The notes beneath the pieces are model-generated. The model ran no database searches and was not told the origin of the DNA. It worked only from the letters and a program-made list of their open reading frames with translations. Made by a program: the position numbers and the translations under genes. Below are positions 12,630 to 13,954 of a DNA stretch of 13,954 nucleotides, piece after piece. Every line of letters starts with the position of its first letter. The first letter of the stretch is position 1. Source of the DNA: RUG13615 sp040307715 (lineage in GTDB: Bacteria; Bacillota; Clostridia; Peptostreptococcales; Anaerovoracaceae); the NCBI GenBank assembly GCA_040307715.1, contig JAWRJC010000113.1, positions 1-13,954 of the forward strand. Direction: 5' to 3'.

Positions 12630-13814
12630 ATGCAATACAAAGATTCAATCTTTCGCGGGGTGGACAGGCAGTTCTGCATCTTTGCGTTGAATGAGGAAGT
12701 ACGTGCGCAGATCCTGGAACAGTTGGCCGGTGGAGTGACCGGTGCGGCGGAGCCAGCCGAAGACACAGCGCCGGAGGAAACCGGAACAGCCACGCTCAAA
12801 ACAGCTTTTGAAGGTGCGGACAGTTTTCTCGGCTACGGGTTCGTGGATCCGGATGAGGGGCTTTCGCTGGTCGTTCTCGCGCCATCCCGGCGTCTCGAAG
12901 AAGGTGTGGCGATCCAGCAGGTACTGGAGGATGTCGGTGTGATCGTGCGCGTGCGGGATCTCACGAAAGAGGAATACTTCAACATCGGCGGGACGGAAGA
13001 GGCGGAGAAGCAGCTCCGCGCGCAGTTCGGCCCGATCGTGGAAGAGATCGATAAAAAGTGTGAGGTCAGTGCGGAGATTCGGCGGGCGCGCGGGATGCAG
13101 TTCCTCGATCCTCTGCGCAGAGAAACGCACCCGGACGACATCGAAGTCCGTCTTTACCGGCCGGGCTGCAAAGAGGAGGCCGTCTGGGTCCGCCTCATCG
13201 GGACCGGGACACATCATTTCACGGGCAGACTCCTGCAGGAACCGCATCAGGACTTCGGTGTCCATAAGGACAGCGAATTCACTTTCGCGCTGCAGAAGGT
13301 GCCGGAAGAACTGCAAAAGAAAGAAACCGGCACGGAAGGGCAGGACGCGGGTCTGCCGCCGCTCATCGCGGTCCGCTCGTTCAAGATCACCAGGGCGGAG
13401 TCTCTCAACGGCACGCTTCTGACGGCGATGCGGGATGCATATAAAGAAAACCCCTGTGTGGATACCTGGGGGCGGTTCCTCGAAGTCCTCAACAACTGTT
13501 TCGTCTGGATCCCCTGCAATGCGGATTTCGGCGGCGCGCCGGCATCCGACGAGGCGATAGAGCTCCGGGCGGACATCCTCTCGAAAGGGGACAAGTACTT
13601 CTTCCCGGTGTTCTCCACGCCTGTGGAAATGGGAGAGAAATACGCGGCGCAGTTCTCGCTCATCGAAAAACCGTTCCGGGAGGCGGTCGCCATGGCGGAG
13701 CGCAGCGAGGTGAAGCTGACGGGCATCGTGTTCAATGCTTTCTCCGACAACATCGTGGTGAACGCGGAACTGTTCGACTATCTCAAAGGCATGCCCGATA
13801 TGGTCGAAGACTAA
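12630..13814 (+). CDS. SseB-domain protein with additional N-terminal domains
   Basis: A 394-residue soluble protein. The C-terminal ~135 residues (~258-392) match the SseB family pattern: helix LLTAMRDAYKENPCVDTWGRF, then NNCFVWIPCNAD, then GDKYFFPVFSTPVEMGEKY, and the closing segment TGIVFNAFSDNIVVN with LFDYL. SseB was named from enhanced serine sensitivity in E. coli, and its biochemical role is unclear. Residues ~168-225 (IEVRLYRPGCKEEAVWVRL, TGRLLQEPHQDFGVHKDSEFTF) resemble the small beta domains DUF2185/DUF2314, which is a tentative match. Residues 1-145 are not assigned and include an acidic Ala/Glu/Pro-rich linker (~36-54). GGAGG (12617-12621) fixes the start. It has its own promoter and is followed by a terminator, so it is probably monocistronic. 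Confidence 0.8.
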   Translation: MQYKDSIFRGVDRQFCIFALNEEVRAQILEQLAGGVTGAAEPAEDTAPEETGTATLKTAFEGADSFLGYGFVDPDEGLSLVVLAPSRRLEEGVAIQQVLEDVGVIVRVRDLTKEEYFNIGGTEEAEKQLRAQFGPIVEEIDKKCEVSAEIRRARGMQFLDPLRRETHPDDIEVRLYRPGCKEEAVWVRLIGTGTHHFTGRLLQEPHQDFGVHKDSEFTFALQKVPEELQKKETGTEGQDAGLPPLIAVRSFKITRAESLNGTLLTAMRDAYKENPCVDTWGRFLEVLNNCFVWIPCNADFGGAPASDEAIELRADILSKGDKYFFPVFSTPVEMGEKYAAQFSLIEKPFREAVAMAERSEVKLTGIVFNAFSDNIVVNAELFDYLKGMPDMVED

Positions 13815-13833
13815 AGCGCAGCAGTCAAAAGAG

Positions 13834-13858
13834 AAGCAGCCCGGAAGGGCTGCTTTTA
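13834..13858. terminator. Bidirectional intrinsic terminator
   Basis: AAGCAGCCC (13834-13842) pairs perfectly with GGGCTGCTT (13847-13855) around the loop GGAA. The plus strand continues TTATA; the minus strand continues CTCTTTT. It lies 20 bases after the SseB-domain gene stop and serves the convergent minus-strand gene as well. Confidence 0.85.
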
Positions 13859-13892
13859 TAGTGCCGTTTTATCGCGCCGGCGGTCTTGTTAG

Positions 13893-13954
13893 TTATGGCT
13901 GGATCACCACGGTCAGCACCTTGGTGCGGCCGTTCGGGGCTCTGCAGATGAGGG
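13893..13954 (-). CDS. C-terminal 19 codons of an unidentified minus-strand gene
   Basis: Read on the minus strand from the right edge, one frame is open and ends with TAA at 13893-13895. It encodes LICRAPNGRTKVLTVVIQP. The amphipathic strand-like sequence, the GC-rich codon use and a terminator just beyond support a real gene end. The piece is too short to name a family. The other two minus-strand frames show less protein-like sequence. Confidence 0.5.
   Translation of the reverse strand, partial: LICRAPNGRTKVLTVVIQP

Overview
The window is about 14 kb of ordinary-looking chromosome from a moderately GC-rich anaerobe, most likely a member of the Clostridia (Firmicutes). This rests on gene content rather than any marker gene. 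It includes a thioredoxin-reductase-like flavoprotein of the ferredoxin-dependent clostridial type, an Fe-S cysteine desulfidase-like protein, a Cys-rich DUF3795 protein, strong AGGAGG-type ribosome binding sites and intrinsic terminators. No phage, transposon, CRISPR, rRNA or tRNA gene is visible.

Layout: (1) 1-639 is the 3' part of an unrecognised gene. (2) 640-1074 is a non-coding gap with two copies of a short inverted-repeat element and an extended -10 promoter. (3) 1075-5233 is a same-strand run of five genes: ferredoxin-type thioredoxin reductase homologue, UPF0597/L-cysteine desulfidase, GNAT acetyltransferase, alpha/beta hydrolase (esterase-like) and a small HD hydrolase resembling alarmone hydrolases. 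The last three are nearly contiguous. (4) 5234-5816 is a 583-base non-coding region with two more inverted-repeat elements and a 28-base-period array of short repeats. The array leads into (5) a DUF2130 coiled-coil protein (5817-7172), closed by a strong terminator. (6) 7416-10003 holds a small zinc-ribbon protein, a membrane-anchored alpha/beta hydrolase and a membrane-anchored XpaC-like protein. (7) 10071-11321 is a distinctly AT-rich GTPase with a DUF697-like hydrophobic domain, probably acquired horizontally. It is followed by DUF3795. (8) 11740-12471 is a minus-strand ankyrin-like protein, divergent from (9) an SseB-domain protein (12630-13814). (10) The right edge carries the last 19 codons of a minus-strand gene.

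How the genes work together: the reductase and the cysteine desulfidase plausibly belong to thiol/sulfur metabolism. The rest look like housekeeping accessory genes with no evident shared pathway. I did not find a convincing new multi-gene system. The most unusual signals are the paired AGTGTGC/GCACACT elements, which occur four times and only in the two large gaps, the periodic TAGAAAGCGCC array, and the missing NADPH-binding motifs in the reductase.
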